NCBI GenBank assembly: GCA_003427395.1
Contig: BFEA01000550.1
Span: forward strand, 292,004 to 356,003
DNA: 64,000 bases
Source of the DNA: Chara braunii
Lineage: Eukaryota; Streptophyta; Charophyceae; Charales; Characeae
Direction of reading: 5' to 3'
The position numbers and the translations under genes were made by a program. The first letter of the stretch is position 1. Each line of letters starts with the position of its first letter. The notes beneath the pieces are model-generated. The model searched no databases, was not told where the DNA came from, and was given only the letters and a program-made list of their open reading frames with translations. Shown here in pieces: positions 46,987 to 58,028 of the stretch.

Positions 46987-47382
46987 CCGGCGTGTTTGTG
47001 TGTGTGTGCACGAATTGGACAGCCACATTGCCGTGTTTGTGCGTGTGTGCACGAATTGGACAGCCACATTGCGACGCTTATGGGCCTGGGTATTGCGCAA
47101 AGTTGCAGGCCCACCTGGCCTCAACACTAATGGGTAATAGGTGGTGTCATTTTCGGCGGATTTTTCGCCGAGACTGCCATATTTCCCTTCTTTGTGTGGT
47201 CTGTATGAGCCTTAGGGTATATCTGTATTCAGTTTCTCGCCCTATTTGGGCCAGTAACGGAAAAATTGGCAAAAACACTGAACTCGGTGAAAAAAATGGC
47301 CAACTCGGAAAGCTATTCCGAATAGGGTTTTATAGTGCTTTCGAGTTTTTATTTTCCGTTTTTTTTTTGCCTGTTTGTTTTT

Positions 47383-47620
47383 TGGGAAAATTTTCGAAAT
47401 GCCCCCGAAGCGTTTATTTGCGGCGTGCCCCTGTGAAGGCCGACTTACCCTGTGGTGCCCCTCGGGCCTCTGAAATTTTCCGCAGGCCCCTGTCAGCATG
47501 GGGCGTAACTTTCCCATATGCCCCTACTGGACAGCTGGCCCTACTGGACAGCTGGTGGCGTTTCGTGGGTCCATCCTTGAAATGCCCTCACGAGGGGCAC
47601 ACATCTTTCTGTGATGCCCT
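47383..47620 (+). repeat. ATGCCCCT-phrase repeat with an inverted partner
   Basis: Phrases GAAATGCCCCCGAAG, CGGCGTGCCCCTG, GTGGTGCCCCTC, GCAGGCCCCTG, CATATGCCCCTAC and GAAATGCCCTCAC follow each other at about 20-50 bp. The stretch 47383-47468 is a diverged inverted copy of 48928-49013, including GGCCGACTTACC. The open frames covering it are not supported. Confidence 0.65.
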
Positions 47621-47724
47621 TGCAGCAGTGGAAGTCTTCGAGTCCGCCGTTCCGCGTCGGTGATCGATGAGTTGGAGTGCATACAGCTACAGTGCGAAGG
47701 GGAGCGTGCACGCACATGTGTGTC

Positions 47725-47984
47725 CATGCTCATTGCCCTCCTCCCTCCTCCTCCATCCATGCGCATCGCCCTCCTCTCTCCTCCTCCTCCTCCTTCCTCG
47801 TCCCTCTCCTATCTTCTCGTCCAGCCTCCATCCTCTATCCTCGTCCGAGTCCTTGTCCTCCCTACTCTTCCCCTCCTCTTCCCTCGCTCCTCCCTCCTCC
47901 AACTTTCTCCTCGTCACCCCTCCCTCTGCACCTCCTCCATTGCCGTCTTCTTGGCGTCGTCGCCCATGCAGGTGTGCGCGTCTG

Positions 47985-48029
<45 letters not shown>

Positions 48030-48400
48030 ATGCTCCTCCTCCCTCCTCCTCCATACATGCTTATCGCCCTCCTCCCTCCTCCATCCATGCTTATCACCCT
48101 CCTCCCTCCTCCTCCATCCATGCTCGTCGCTCTCCTCTCTTCTCCTCCANCCTCCATNNTCTATCCTCNTCNGCTCCGTCATCGTCATAGTCTTCGTCCT
48201 CCCTACTCCTTTCCATCCTCTTCCCTCGTTCCTCCTCTTCCCTCCTCTTCCCTCGTTCCTCCCTCCTCCAACTTTCTCCTTGTCACCCCTCCCTCTCCTC
48301 CTCCTCCAACTTTCTCCTTGTCACCCCTCCCTCTCCTCCTCCTCTATTGTCGACCTCCTAACCATCACCATGGCTGTCTTCTTGGCATCATCGCCCATGC
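47725..48400. repeat. Pyrimidine minisatellite, ~33 bp units, with GT tract
   Basis: Units like CATCCATGCTCATCGCCCT followed by CCTCCCTCCTCCT occur at 47727-47790 and again at 48030-48150, separated by CT-rich DNA and a (GT)n tract (47986-48027). Several Ns lie at 48150-48173. Long Ser/Pro-rich and Cys/Val-rich open frames here are artefacts. Confidence 0.85.
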
Positions 48401-48414
48401 AAGCGCGCGCGTCT

Positions 48415-48570
48415 GTATGTGTGTGTGTGTGTGTGTGTTCTGTGTGTGTGTGTTTGTTCTGTGTGTGCGTGTGTGTGTTCTGTGTGTGTGTGTGTTTGTT
48501 CTGTGTGTGTGTGTGTGTGTATGTGTGTGTGTTCTGTGTGTGTATGTGTGTGTGCGCGAGTGTATGTGTG

Positions 48571-48604
<34 letters not shown>

Positions 48605-48662
48605 GTGTGTGTATATGTGTGTTGTGTGTGTGTGTGTGCGTGTGCGTGTGTGTGTGTGTGTC
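48415..48662. repeat. Imperfect (GT)n microsatellite
   Basis: About 250 bp of GT repeats broken by TTCTGT, TATGT and GCGT interruptions. Confidence 0.95.
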
Positions 48663-48689
48663 CATGCTCATTGCCAAATTTCTGATATG

Positions 48690-49230
48690 CCCCGGTAGCA
48701 TCTCTCCCGGGGCAAGAGGAAAGACAGTGACTGTCAACAACGGCCACAGGGGCTCGCTGGAAACATGGACGGTATCAATAAGGGCATATGGGAAACTTTT
48801 GTGCTGGTTCTCAACGGCCATCCGGCAGGGGCATACTGAAAATTTGGTACTGGTACGGGTAGGGGCATATGAAACATTTTTCAGACCCAAACGACGCCAG
48901 GGTTTTTCTGGAAACATCCTTCGTGGTCAGAGGGGCACGACATGGTAAGTCGGCCGTCAGAGGGGCACGCTGCAACTAAACGCAAACTTTAGGGGCATTT
49001 CAAAATTTTTCCCTTGTTTTTTTGATGTTTGTATTGCATTGTTTGTTTGTGGAATTGCTTGTGGTGATGCGGCGAAAACCCTGAATTTTGGGCCTTGATC
49101 TCTCCCCAGATTGCAAATCAGCGCAGGTCTGACAGGCCTGACAGGAGCTTATTATAAATATAAAGTATTCAGGCTGATAGGGCATTCCGCACTACCCACA
49201 TCTTCTTAGGGGCATTTTGGCTTATACATC
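48690..49230 (-). repeat. AGGGGCAT-phrase repeat, inverted relative to 47.4 kb
   Basis: Read on the plus strand, AGGGCATATG, AGGGGCATACTG, AGGGGCATATG, AGGGGCACG (twice) and AGGGGCATTTC recur to about 48995, with a further copy at 49209. It faces the plus-oriented blocks at 47.4 kb across the microsatellite region, giving a large imperfect inverted repeat. Confidence 0.65.
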
Positions 49231-49525
49231 ATCTTTGGGGGGTATATAACAAAAAATTCCATAAATAAACAAATGATAATACTGGCATGCACGAATCGAA
49301 TCTCTGACATTTACCAGGGATCCAGCAACGTCCGGGGGGAAAGGGCATGAGGCAGGCCACGAAAAATAAAATAAAAAAGGGGGACCTCCACATTTGAAAT
49401 TCAAATTTTGAAGTACGGCCGTGGTGACGAAGACGACGTTCAGCTTGCGGCGCGCAGACGGTGCAGGGCTGAATCGGCCTTAGTGGCGGTGTCCCTTCCG
49501 TCCACCTCCTGGTCAGTGTACGTGC

Positions 49526-50062
49526 GTGCACCGGGTGCGTCTATCGTCGTTGAGATTCTCCTCCACATTGTCCACGCCATCACACGCAGTTCCGCCAGGG
49601 GGACGGCATCCACGGAAAGGTGGCAGCTTCTCCGACCTCTTCTTTGGGGGTGAGCGGGTTACGTCTCTGGGGTGCAAGGATCGAGACAGTAGCGGAGAGA
49701 CTCCATCCGTGATGGCGATGGACGGTGGTGGAGAGGGTGGACGTGTGCCGTTGACACCGCTTGAGCGGGCAGCCGTGGCGGCGGCCGTGCCAACCGTTGT
49801 TCTTTGTTGTCAGCAGGAAAGGGCGCTGGGATGAATCAAGGAGAAGTTGCGCGCGCGTAGAAGAAGGATGTTGATGCAAGCTGCGGATATAGGCCCCGAC
49901 TACGTGGCATCTTCAGAGGCTGTCATTGAGTTGTGCTACACGTTGGGTTGTGGCGTCATTGCATGAGCGACACCGAGGAGGTGGATCAAACGCAGGATGG
50001 GGGGGATGTGGGAAGACTTTCAACAATGCAACGACGCCATGGATGACTCCTTAAACGAGAAG
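49526..50062 (+). pseudogene. Harbinger/PIF-like transposon protein fragment
   Basis: A plus-strand frame with stops contains PLTPLERAAVAAAVPTVVL and, after two in-frame TGA codons, RRWIKRRMGGMWEDFQQCND. The second stretch resembles the RRWWxKxRTGGxWEDLxxCDDA segment that precedes the DDE nuclease in PIF/Harbinger proteins of green algae and plants, as I recall it. No DDE nuclease follows; a 39 bp tandem repeat takes over. The identification rests on this one motif. Confidence 0.4.
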
Positions 50063-50262
50063 CAGCACAACGCCGGGGAGCAGCAGAGGGACCCCCAGAA
50101 GCAGCACAGCGCCGGGGAGCAGCAGAGGGACCCCCAGAAGCAGCACAGCGACGTGGAGTAGCAGAGGGAGCCTGTGGTACAGGTTGGTCATGAACTGCAT
50201 GGTGGAGAGGGCAGCAAAGGTTGGCCATGAACTGCACGGTGGAGAGGGCAGCAATGCCATGT
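50063..50262. repeat. 39 bp and ~37 bp minisatellites
   Basis: Three copies of a 39 bp unit starting CAGCACAACGCCGGGGAGCA lie at 50063, 50102 and 50141, in frame with the preceding fragment. They are followed by two copies of a unit with CATGAACTGCA(T/C)GGTGGAGA at about 50187-50260. Confidence 0.95.
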
Positions 50263-50679
50263 CTGTTGTCAGACATCTAGACACGACGGTGGAGAAGGCA
50301 AGAGTCTTGTGGGACGTGCAGCACGTGACAACGTGCGTGGATACGACGCTCGTGCAGAAACCTCTTCCGTGGACGGACTGAAGGCGCCGGCAGGAAAAAA
50401 TATTTTCCCGACCGTTGCGGACGTACCTCGAGCGCGGGAGACCACATGATGCTGGCTGAAAACGACGGCACCACCCGATGGAGGCCCACCACCAATAGTA
50501 GCCGTTGAGGGCCGTTTGGGGACTACGCAAACGTTGGAGGGTGGGATGTCCGTGCTTACGCCGTTGGACCACATCTGCACCAACCAAGAAACGAAACTCT
50601 CCGTCGACGCCTGTCTTCACCACTCCATGAATCACGGTTCCTTTAGCTCCAAGGGACCTCACGAGGTCCCTTGGGGATA
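50263..50679. other. Intergenic DNA with a perfect hairpin
   Basis: No recognised gene, although frames on both strands are open. A 12 bp perfect hairpin CCAAGGGACCTC-AC-complement lies at 50649-50674, and a 10 bp one (CCACAAGGAA, AA loop) follows at 50709-50730. Confidence 0.5.
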
Positions 50680-51391
50680 AGGAGATTTTGGCTGAGGCCA
50701 CAAGGACACCACAAGGAAAATTCCTTGTGGCGTTTTCACGTCTCTTTTTCAATTTTGTCCCCAAGGACAGGTGGAATGAGCGCGTCCTTGCGGATTTCAC
50801 GTCCCCGAGGAGTGTCTAATGACGCCCTAACAGTTATACCCAACAGGACAAAATTCCAGTCCCACCAAACTGACCACTGTGATGCCAGCGGCTGAGATCT
50901 CTGCCACCAGTCCCAAACCCGTTGTGAACAATAGCAGGACGAAAAGAGGTGATCCAATTCTTCGATCAGAAGAGGGAAACCCCCGATGAACCCAAGTGTC
51001 AATCCACCAAAGGGCCGTTGGCACACCGTGAGTGCTTAAAATCAAAGGAGGACAGCCTGCATACTTAGCTACAGAGAAATTAAGGAGCTGCAGTTTCCGT
51101 AAAATGGGACCTCCCTCCACTACTGAATGGTTGAGTCTTCGCCTAGAACATCGATCTAATAGCAACTGGTCTGATGTGTTAGCTGGTACTTAAAGGCTGG
51201 AAATGTTGTGTACCACAGACCTCGTCCCGTAGAACACAAACTGTATGCCCGGAAGGTCAGTTCTGATTGGAACAAGGCCGGTATAATCATCGCTCACTAA
51301 CCTCCCAACAAGAAATTTCTCATTGCTATCAATTGGTACACCCCTCAACCGTTGAAGTACAGACCTAAGTTCGAACTCCACTGGAACTGGA
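50680..51391 (-). pseudogene. LINE (non-LTR retrotransposon) 3' ORF fragment
   Basis: On the minus strand the frame carries a zinc-binding C-terminal segment like that after LINE reverse transcriptases: EELDHLFSSCYCSQRVWDWW, preceded in a second frame by LRKLQLLNFSVAKYAGCPPL and further upstream by FLVGRLVSDDYTGLVP. A stop and a frameshift at about 50.95 kb separate the parts. The reverse-transcriptase core is missing: the upstream side ends exactly at the LTR of the Ty3 element (51392), so the LINE was the insertion target. Confidence 0.55.
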
Positions 51392-51851
51392 TGCAATCAG
51401 ACTCGACTTCAGGCTTGCTCACAACATGCATACACACGGACTGATGGCAAAACCAATCTCGTCAACTCAGAATCAACAATGAACTTGCACTTAAACTCTG
51501 TTCAATACAACTGTACAAGTTGCAGCTATGGCCGCCGAACACTGTCTCCACCACCAGCCTCACTCTCCCTCATGCATACATGTACGAGGATCACCCTGAA
51601 TGTCCACGTTACACAGACGCACACACCATGTACACTCTGTCTGCACCAACAGCTGGGCGGCTATGGTCGTTGTCGTCTTCCTCCTCCTAGCTATGGCTGC
51701 TGGTGTCTTCCTCACTGGCCAGCTATGGCCACTGTCTTCTTCACAGCCCACTTCCTCTCCGGGCACCTGCAGACCTCCACGCACAAGATACCAAGGCAAC
51801 ACTTCCACTTAGCTCACAGGCGAATGAATGAATGGCTGGATGCTGCCTCTT

Positions 51852-51859
51852 TATTTATA
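51852..51859 (-). promoter_or_regulatory. LTR TATA box
   Basis: TATAAATAAAGAGGCAGC on the minus strand, placing the expected start of transcription at about 51825-51830, which is also where similarity with the truncated 5' LTR stops. Confidence 0.6.
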
Positions 51860-52229
51860 CTGCTTCGGAGATACCCGATCCTGCCTCCAAACTGCGTGGC
51901 CTGGGCCAAATCGCGTGAGGCCCGGGTCTGGAGGCTTCCAAACCGCGTGGGCCTCTGGGCCAAACCGCGTGGGCCTCTGGACCCAAACCGCGTGCTGCAG
52001 GCCCAAAACGCGTATTCCGGAGAGTTCTCTAGAACGTGTGAGCCTCCCTTTTCCACACGTGCATCCCTTACCCTTGGTACCTGCTGACTGGACTTACCTA
52101 CAGGGACCTACAGACTTCTAGAACGTACAGACCGACAGACAGACTTTAGGCCCACAGTAGACTTAGGTAGAAACTTCTAGAACAGACTCTTTTAGGCCTA
52201 ATGATAACAGACTCAACTCCCAACCTATA

Positions 52230-52420
52230 GACCTAGGGATCAACTCTCACACAGATTGCTGGGCCTATGTACAGGGAACATAGTAGGTCTAGGGATCAAA
52301 TCTCACTCAGCGCACAGGGTCAATGTGCAGGGTAGAGGGTAGGTCTAGGGATAGAATCTCACTCAGCACACATGGTCAATGTTCAGGGTACAGGGTAGGT
52401 TTAGGGATCGAATCTTTGTG
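52230..52420. repeat. Four 56 bp tandem units in LTR U3
   Basis: (G)GTCTAGGGATCAAATCTCAC-type units start at 52230, 52286, 52342 and 52397 with CAGGGT and GGTCAATGT words inside. Upstream tandem repeats in U3 commonly act as enhancers; that role is inferred. Confidence 0.85.
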
Positions 52421-52457
52421 TCTATAAATGTCGGGCAAGCTGGGTGAAACCGTTTCA

Positions 52458-52469
52458 CTCCCGCCGTCC
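52458..52469 (-). other. Candidate polypurine tract
   Basis: GGACGGCGGGAG on the minus strand directly precedes the 3' LTR start TGAAACGG and would prime plus-strand synthesis. It is short and not purely purine. Confidence 0.5.
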
Positions 52470-52495
52470 TAAATTCGAGGTCCTTCGAGAACACT

Positions 52496-55400
52496 CTAAC
52501 TCAAGATAAGACCTTTACCCTTTCTTTCTCTCTCATAAGCGTGTACTACGTCGGGAGCGGTTTCTAAGAGCTCTATTTTAGTAAACCATCGGTCGTCCTC
52601 GGGTTCCTGGTATGCGAACCTTACCTTATACTGTTTTTGGGGACGTCCTCGCCCTCCTATCCTGAACACGTCCTCTTCCACTATGCGATCTATATCATAT
52701 GCACCATCCATGTTTGGTGGAATCATCAATCTTCTGGAAGGGAATCTGTCGGACGTGGTGCAAGGCAACAACTTGGACGCATGGAAGATTGGGTACTTGT
52801 GGAGGTGTGGTTGAATCTCTATCGTATATGACGGCCCGTCCTCTCCTCATTTGACTTCTAGGACAGGCGATGGTCCTCTATACGCAGGTAAGAGCTTATG
52901 CGAGATGTTTTCCTCTGGTGCGAACTCCTTTGACTTGACCCAGACTAAGTCGCCTACCTGAAATTGTGATGGTCGGCGGTGCTTGTTAGCTTGCTCTATC
53001 ATTCGGTGTTGGGCTTTCCTAAGGTTGTCAGTGGTCTTAGCGACTTCCTGCTCGTGCTGCAAAGCAAACTCTCGAGTGTCGGGTGGTAGTCTCTGCATTT
53101 GGTCCTGGTTTAGTCCTTCAAATGGTCGCCTAGGTCTAAAGGACTTACGCAACTCATTAGGAGTCCTGCAGGTAGCAAGATGAACGCTGTTATTATAGGC
53201 GCTTGCTACTTTAGGAAGCATCTCATCCCAGTTTACCTGATCTGGTGTAATATACATCTTGAGTAGCTGCTGCAAGATCTGCTGCAAGATCTTATTCATC
53301 TGCTCTGTTTGGTCGTTCGTCTCTGGGTGTCGTCCTGATGACATCAACAACTTAGACCCATAGACTTTCATAAGATCCTGTCAATTCTGACTGGTAAACT
53401 GTGTCTCTATCAGTGACTATAGACAACGGTAAACCGTGCTTGCTTACCCTGTAGTTGAAAAACTTATGACGAAGTTTGTACGTGCCTCTGAAGGCAGGGG
53501 AACAAATATTGCATACTTACGAAATCTATCTACTATGACCATGACTTGAGTCTTGCCATGCCTACTTTTGACCCCAGTATCCATGAAGTCGATGGAAACT
53601 AACTCTCAGACTCTGGTTGTAGTCTTGTTGAGTTGACACACCTTGCAACTGCGCACATACTCTATGCAGTCTGGTTTCATACCTGGCCACACGTATGACA
53701 TCATCAGGTTAGCTAAAGTCTTTTGCCATCCAAAATGGCCTTTTGGATCGTGGCATTCCCCTAAGATCAGGCTACAAATTTCTTCACTACTGGGGACACA
53801 TAGTCTATCAACGACATTGGTCTTCTCAAACAATAGCCCGTTCGTGGTTCGGTAGTGTGGCTCACTATCTGGGGTTTCCTTCACTCATTTCAGCAACTTA
53901 CTGTAGATCGGGTCTTGTGTAGGGGCATCTCTTACTTTCAGCTGCAGATCGGCCCCTATGTCTAGATAGTGCATTATCGCGCCGAAGTAATCAGCTGTCC
54001 TACTCAGAGCATCGGCTACCACGTTATACTTTCCTTTTACGGGTTTTAACTCGGAAGTCAATTTGGTCTATCTCAGCATCCCATCTAGTTAACTTGGGCG
54101 TCATCTTGGCTTGTGTCTTTAGCCATCTAAGAGTCTCGTGATTTGAATAAACCTTGAAGTGCCTCCCAAGCAAATAATGCTTCCAGTGATCTAGAGCCTG
54201 CCTGAGAGCGTAGAGTTCCCTCTTGTATGTTGATGCTGCTATCTTTTCTGAAGGCAGCCTGGTTGACATGAACTCTACGGGTCTATAACCGTTGCCGTCA
54301 TCTTGCTGCAAGACGACGCCTATGCCATACTGACTAGCGTCATCTGTGGTGACAACAAATGGCAGTGACGGATCAACAACTTTGAGGACAGGGTACTCTA
54401 TTAAGGTCTTCTTTAATTTCTTAAAAGCTGACGTGCAATCCTGGTCCCACTTCCAAATTGTCTCTTTCTTTAGTAACCTACGAAGGGGAGCAACGATCAT
54501 GGAGAAGTTCCTTACGAACTTCCTATAGTAGTTAGCCAATCCTAGGAACGAACGTAACTCTGTCAGCGTCTTAGGAGTTAGCCAGTCTCTAATTGATGCA
54601 ATTTTACTGTCCTCGGGCCGAATACCGTCTCCGGCTAGTACATGGCCTAGGTAAAGGACCTCTGTCTTGGCCCACTCACACTTCTTCGGGTTAATATTGA
54701 AGTTAGACTCTCTTAGCTTGCCTAAGATCTGCCGCAGATGGCCCTCGTGCTCCTCGAGGGTCTTGCTGAACACTAGGATGTCGTCTAAATAAACTACGAC
54801 GAACCTATCTAACCACAACCTAAACAAGTCGTTCATGCAACGCTGAAATGTGACCGGTTCATTAGTTAGTCCAAAACGACATCACTATGAACTCTTAATG
54901 CCCATATCTCGTCCTGAACGCCGTCTTATACTGATCGTTAGGGTGCACCTCTACCTGATGGTAACCTGACTTCAGATCTATCTTTGAGAAGTACTTGCAT
55001 CCCTGCACTCGATCTAACAAGTCATCTGTGCGAGGCAATGGCTCTGCATTCCTGATTGTGATGACGTTCAGTTCCCTGTAGTCTATACGCATGCGTAGCT
55101 ATCCCTCCTTTGGGACAAACAAAATAGGTGGCCCAAAGGGTGACGAACCAGGTCTTATCCATCCTTTTTCTAGGAGCTCGTCTAACTGCCTGCGGAGCTC
55201 CTCTAGCTCCTTGGGAGAGATCCTGTAGACTGCCCCCTTAGGCGTTTTACTGTCAGGTTCTATCGCTATGCGGTGCTGGATTGGTCCGGGCTCTACTCTT
55301 GAAGGTGCTTTAGATAAGTCCTTGTACTCTTCCAGCAAACTGGCGATAGTAGGATGGATCTTTTCTTCTTCCTTTGGCGTGTTAGAAATCGGCCTAACGT

Positions 55401-56061
55401 AGGCTACGAACACTTGCTTTTTGAGCTGCTCCTTTCGCACGAGTCTGGTGAATGCAGGAGTGCCGAGGCAGCAATGGGCGAGGGGATTATCTACCCCAGA
55501 CTCATGGTACAGGCGGACTTGCTTGACTTCGTCTGATGCACTAGGGAGCCTACACTCGTGCTCTCTACGGTGTAGTGTTGCTCCTGCTGCCTCTCCCCAA
55601 TTTGTGCCTAACACAATGTCAAATGGGAGATTCTCTTCTACGAGGAGGGTTAAGGAATGCAATACCTTCTCTACCTTCCCTTCTTTATCTAGGCGAAAGT
55701 AGGCGTGGACCCCCTCAACATACTCATCGACGCGCATCCTACTTTTGTCTGCAAGGATGCTTACTACAGGTTCTGCTAATTGTTGGACTTTCAGATCGAG
55801 CTTCAACTTTTTCAGCGCTTTACGACTGATATAACTTATAGTCGCCCCACTGTCTATCAAGGCTCCTACCTTAGCTCTAAAAATCCCTACGTCTGCGAGG
55901 ATTAGCTGTCCTTTCCCATCGTTCTTCATCTTGGCCCATGCTTGCGTCCTCTCTTTCAACTCTTCAGCTAAGCCTATGAGGGAAGCGTCTAGAGAGACCC
56001 TAACACAAGCAGTCTCTGGACAGCTCACTAGACGCTGGCCTGCAACCTGTGCCATGAACAT
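52496..56061 (-). pseudogene. Ty3/gypsy pol: protease, RT, RNase H, integrase, chromodomain
   Basis: Read from 56061 leftwards. Aspartic protease has the active-site segment ALIDSGATISYIS. RT starts near GWIRPGSSPFGPPILFVPKE, is broken by TAG at 55099-55101, continues MRIDYRELN...LKSGYHQVEV, is broken again by TAA at 54895, and contains the catalytic VVYLDDILVFSKT. RNase H starts FVVTTDDASQYGIGVVLQ; a frameshift follows at about 54.04 kb before KYNVVADALSR. Integrase shows the HHCC finger (HDPKGHFG...CKVCQ), Asp in VSIDFMD, Asp in IVTDRDT and Glu in ETNDQTEQMN, with further frame breaks between 53.6 and 53.37 kb. The last segment, IDRIVEEDVF...KQYKVRFAYQEPEDDRWF, is chromodomain-like. All catalytic residues are still readable although the frame is not. 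Confidence 0.92.
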
Positions 56062-56165
56062 ATGTGGAGTGGGAGACTCTACTTCGCGTGCACGCTCAGA
56101 TCCACATACTCCTGGGGTAGGGGCAGTTGCAACCCCAGACGCAACACGATTGCTATACTAAGTCT

Positions 56166-58028
56166 GGACAAAGTTTTATAATGTGGCCTGGGTCCCCGCA
56201 GAACATGCATTGAGACCTATTAATGCTTTCTTGCCATACTTTTTCCTCTATACCCAGATCTTCCCAAGGTCGGTCCTCGGGCCGGCTCGGGTGCCACCAT
56301 CCCTGTTTGGGGGCTGATCGACTAGAACGCGGATGGTTAGATGGGGGACCTCCCCTTCCTCCCGCTTGACGGCCCCCATTGCCGCCAACCCCGTGGCCGC
56401 CTTGTTTTCGGTCACCTGCGGCCCGACCATTTCAACCACGTCCTCCTCCTGGTGGCCTCCCTCCGACCGCGACAGTAGGGTAGGTTTTCCCCTGGTCTAC
56501 ACTACTGTCCTCCTCCTCCAGTCCCCACTCAATGTCTGAGTAGGGGATCTCCTCAGCACCACCTTCCTTCATTGTTAGAATTAGACTGTCTTTGGCCTTA
56601 GTTTGACCAGAACGTGGTAATTGGCAATGCTTGGGCTGCGAATGAGACAACCTCCCTGCTAAGGACATCGTATGTCATACCCTGTGGATTTTTCTTCTCG
56701 AAGAAATGTCTGTGAATATTCTCATGTAGGGCACGATCGAAGAGTTGGACTAGTTGGGCATCGATAACTCCGTGCCCAGGAACATCAATTAGTTCCTCCA
56801 TGGCATACTTAAGGGCATGCACACTCTTCCACTTCCGTGTGTGGATCATTAGCAGTCTGTCGGAGGCTTTAACTGCTCGCGTCACATCAGAAAATCGCTC
56901 CCTGAGCGATTTCAGGAACTCAGAGAGGGGCGCCAATCTAGAATAGGTGATCATATCATTGTCACAATTTGCAGTGCGGGCTAGCGACCTAGCAAAGTTG
57001 TTCGCCTCATCTCGAAGGGATTGGAAGGCCACCAAAACGAGATCCTCCGGCGTGACTCCCAGCAAGTACAAATAGGAGTGCATGCTGGCCTCCCGGTTAT
57101 CGAAATCCTCCCCCTTCTTTCCACTGAAGGGTTTGGGGAAACGGACCTTAATTTTCTCGCGACGTGGTGGGACCGGCTCCTCTTCCTTAGCAGTCGCTAA
57201 CTTGGCACCTTCAATGGGGCCTGTGCAAAATTCCTTCGTCTTACTAATCGCCAGGTGGACCTGGTCCACCAAGTACTTCATCATGTCGGGTGCAAAATCT
57301 TTAAACCCAGCGCGTATCGATTCTAACTTTATCTCTTGATTGCAGAGGTATTGCCTCTGCTCGCGATGTGCAATTAGTCGGGATTCTACACTCTGGGTCA
57401 GGGTCTCAACTTTGGTAGCTAGCTCGGTTTCAACCCCGATCTTCCCAATCCTGGCCTATGCCACCTTTAAGTCCCTTTCTTCTTTCTCTGTTGCGTCTAA
57501 ACGCATAACTCTCTCTTGGTACAATCGCCACTTCCATGCCCTCTGCTGTTCTTCCTCCTTCGCCCTTCTTCTCATAGGGTCCCTTTCTGCGTCCAACTCC
57601 CTCCTTGCCGCTTCTCTCTCTTCTTGGGGTATGGCCAACTCTACCTCCCTATCTTCCCCCAATTCCAGGTGTGCGGCCCACTCCTGTGTTATCTTCTCAA
57701 TCTCCTCCTCCTCACTCGTGCTGGCTTCACCTCTTCTTCTTTCCAATGGCACTTCTTCTTCTACCTCTTCTTCTTCTACGTCTTCTTCTTCTTCTTTCTC
57801 CACCTCCGCTTGTATAGTCGCCATCTTCTCCTCCTGCTCCTTCGTCCACTTCTCCATCTCCTCCTGCATTTGCGTTTTCTTCGCCCCCTGCTCCTCTAGC
57901 AAGGTCAACATCTTGGCCTGCGTGATCAACTCTCTCTTCTCCATCCTCTCCTTCCTCTCTCGCAGAAGGGCAGCAACTCTCTCCTCTTGCTCCTTGCTGT
58001 CACCATGGTGAAAGTGCACAATCAACAA
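56166..58028 (-). pseudogene. Ty3/gypsy gag with coiled coil and CCHC knuckle
   Basis: From 58028 leftwards: about 190 residues of Glu/Lys/Arg-rich coiled coil, a TAG at 57456-57458 in the same frame, then a capsid-like domain (KIKVRFPKPFSGKKGEDFDN, FLKSLRERFSDVTRAVKASD), a frameshift near 56.6 kb, a Gly/Arg/Pro-rich linker, and the nucleocapsid knuckle CMFCGDPGHIIKLC (C-x2-C-x4-H-x4-C) at about 56.17-56.21 kb. The FPKPFSG segment is typical of chromovirus gag. Without its stop and frameshift it would be about 620 residues. The pyrimidine-rich plus-strand frames here are mirror images of the coiled coil. Confidence 0.85.

Larger units (their letters stand above)
51392..52457 (-). repeat. 3' LTR of the Ty3/gypsy element
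   Basis: 1066 bp, TG...CA on either strand (minus strand starts TGAAACGG and ends CTGATTGCA). A TATA box (TATAAATA on the minus strand, 51852-51859) divides a ~600 bp U3 from the transcribed part. The R-U5 region (51392-about 51826) matches the partial LTR at 58744-59145 with scattered differences and a ~50 bp insertion. The U3 part includes CGCGTGGGCC-like repeats at 51890-52000. Confidence 0.88.

Noticed and set aside
47667-48948. Long Ser/Pro and Cys/Val-rich open frames
   Set aside because: They translate CT-rich minisatellites and GT repeats; comparable frames are open on both strands.
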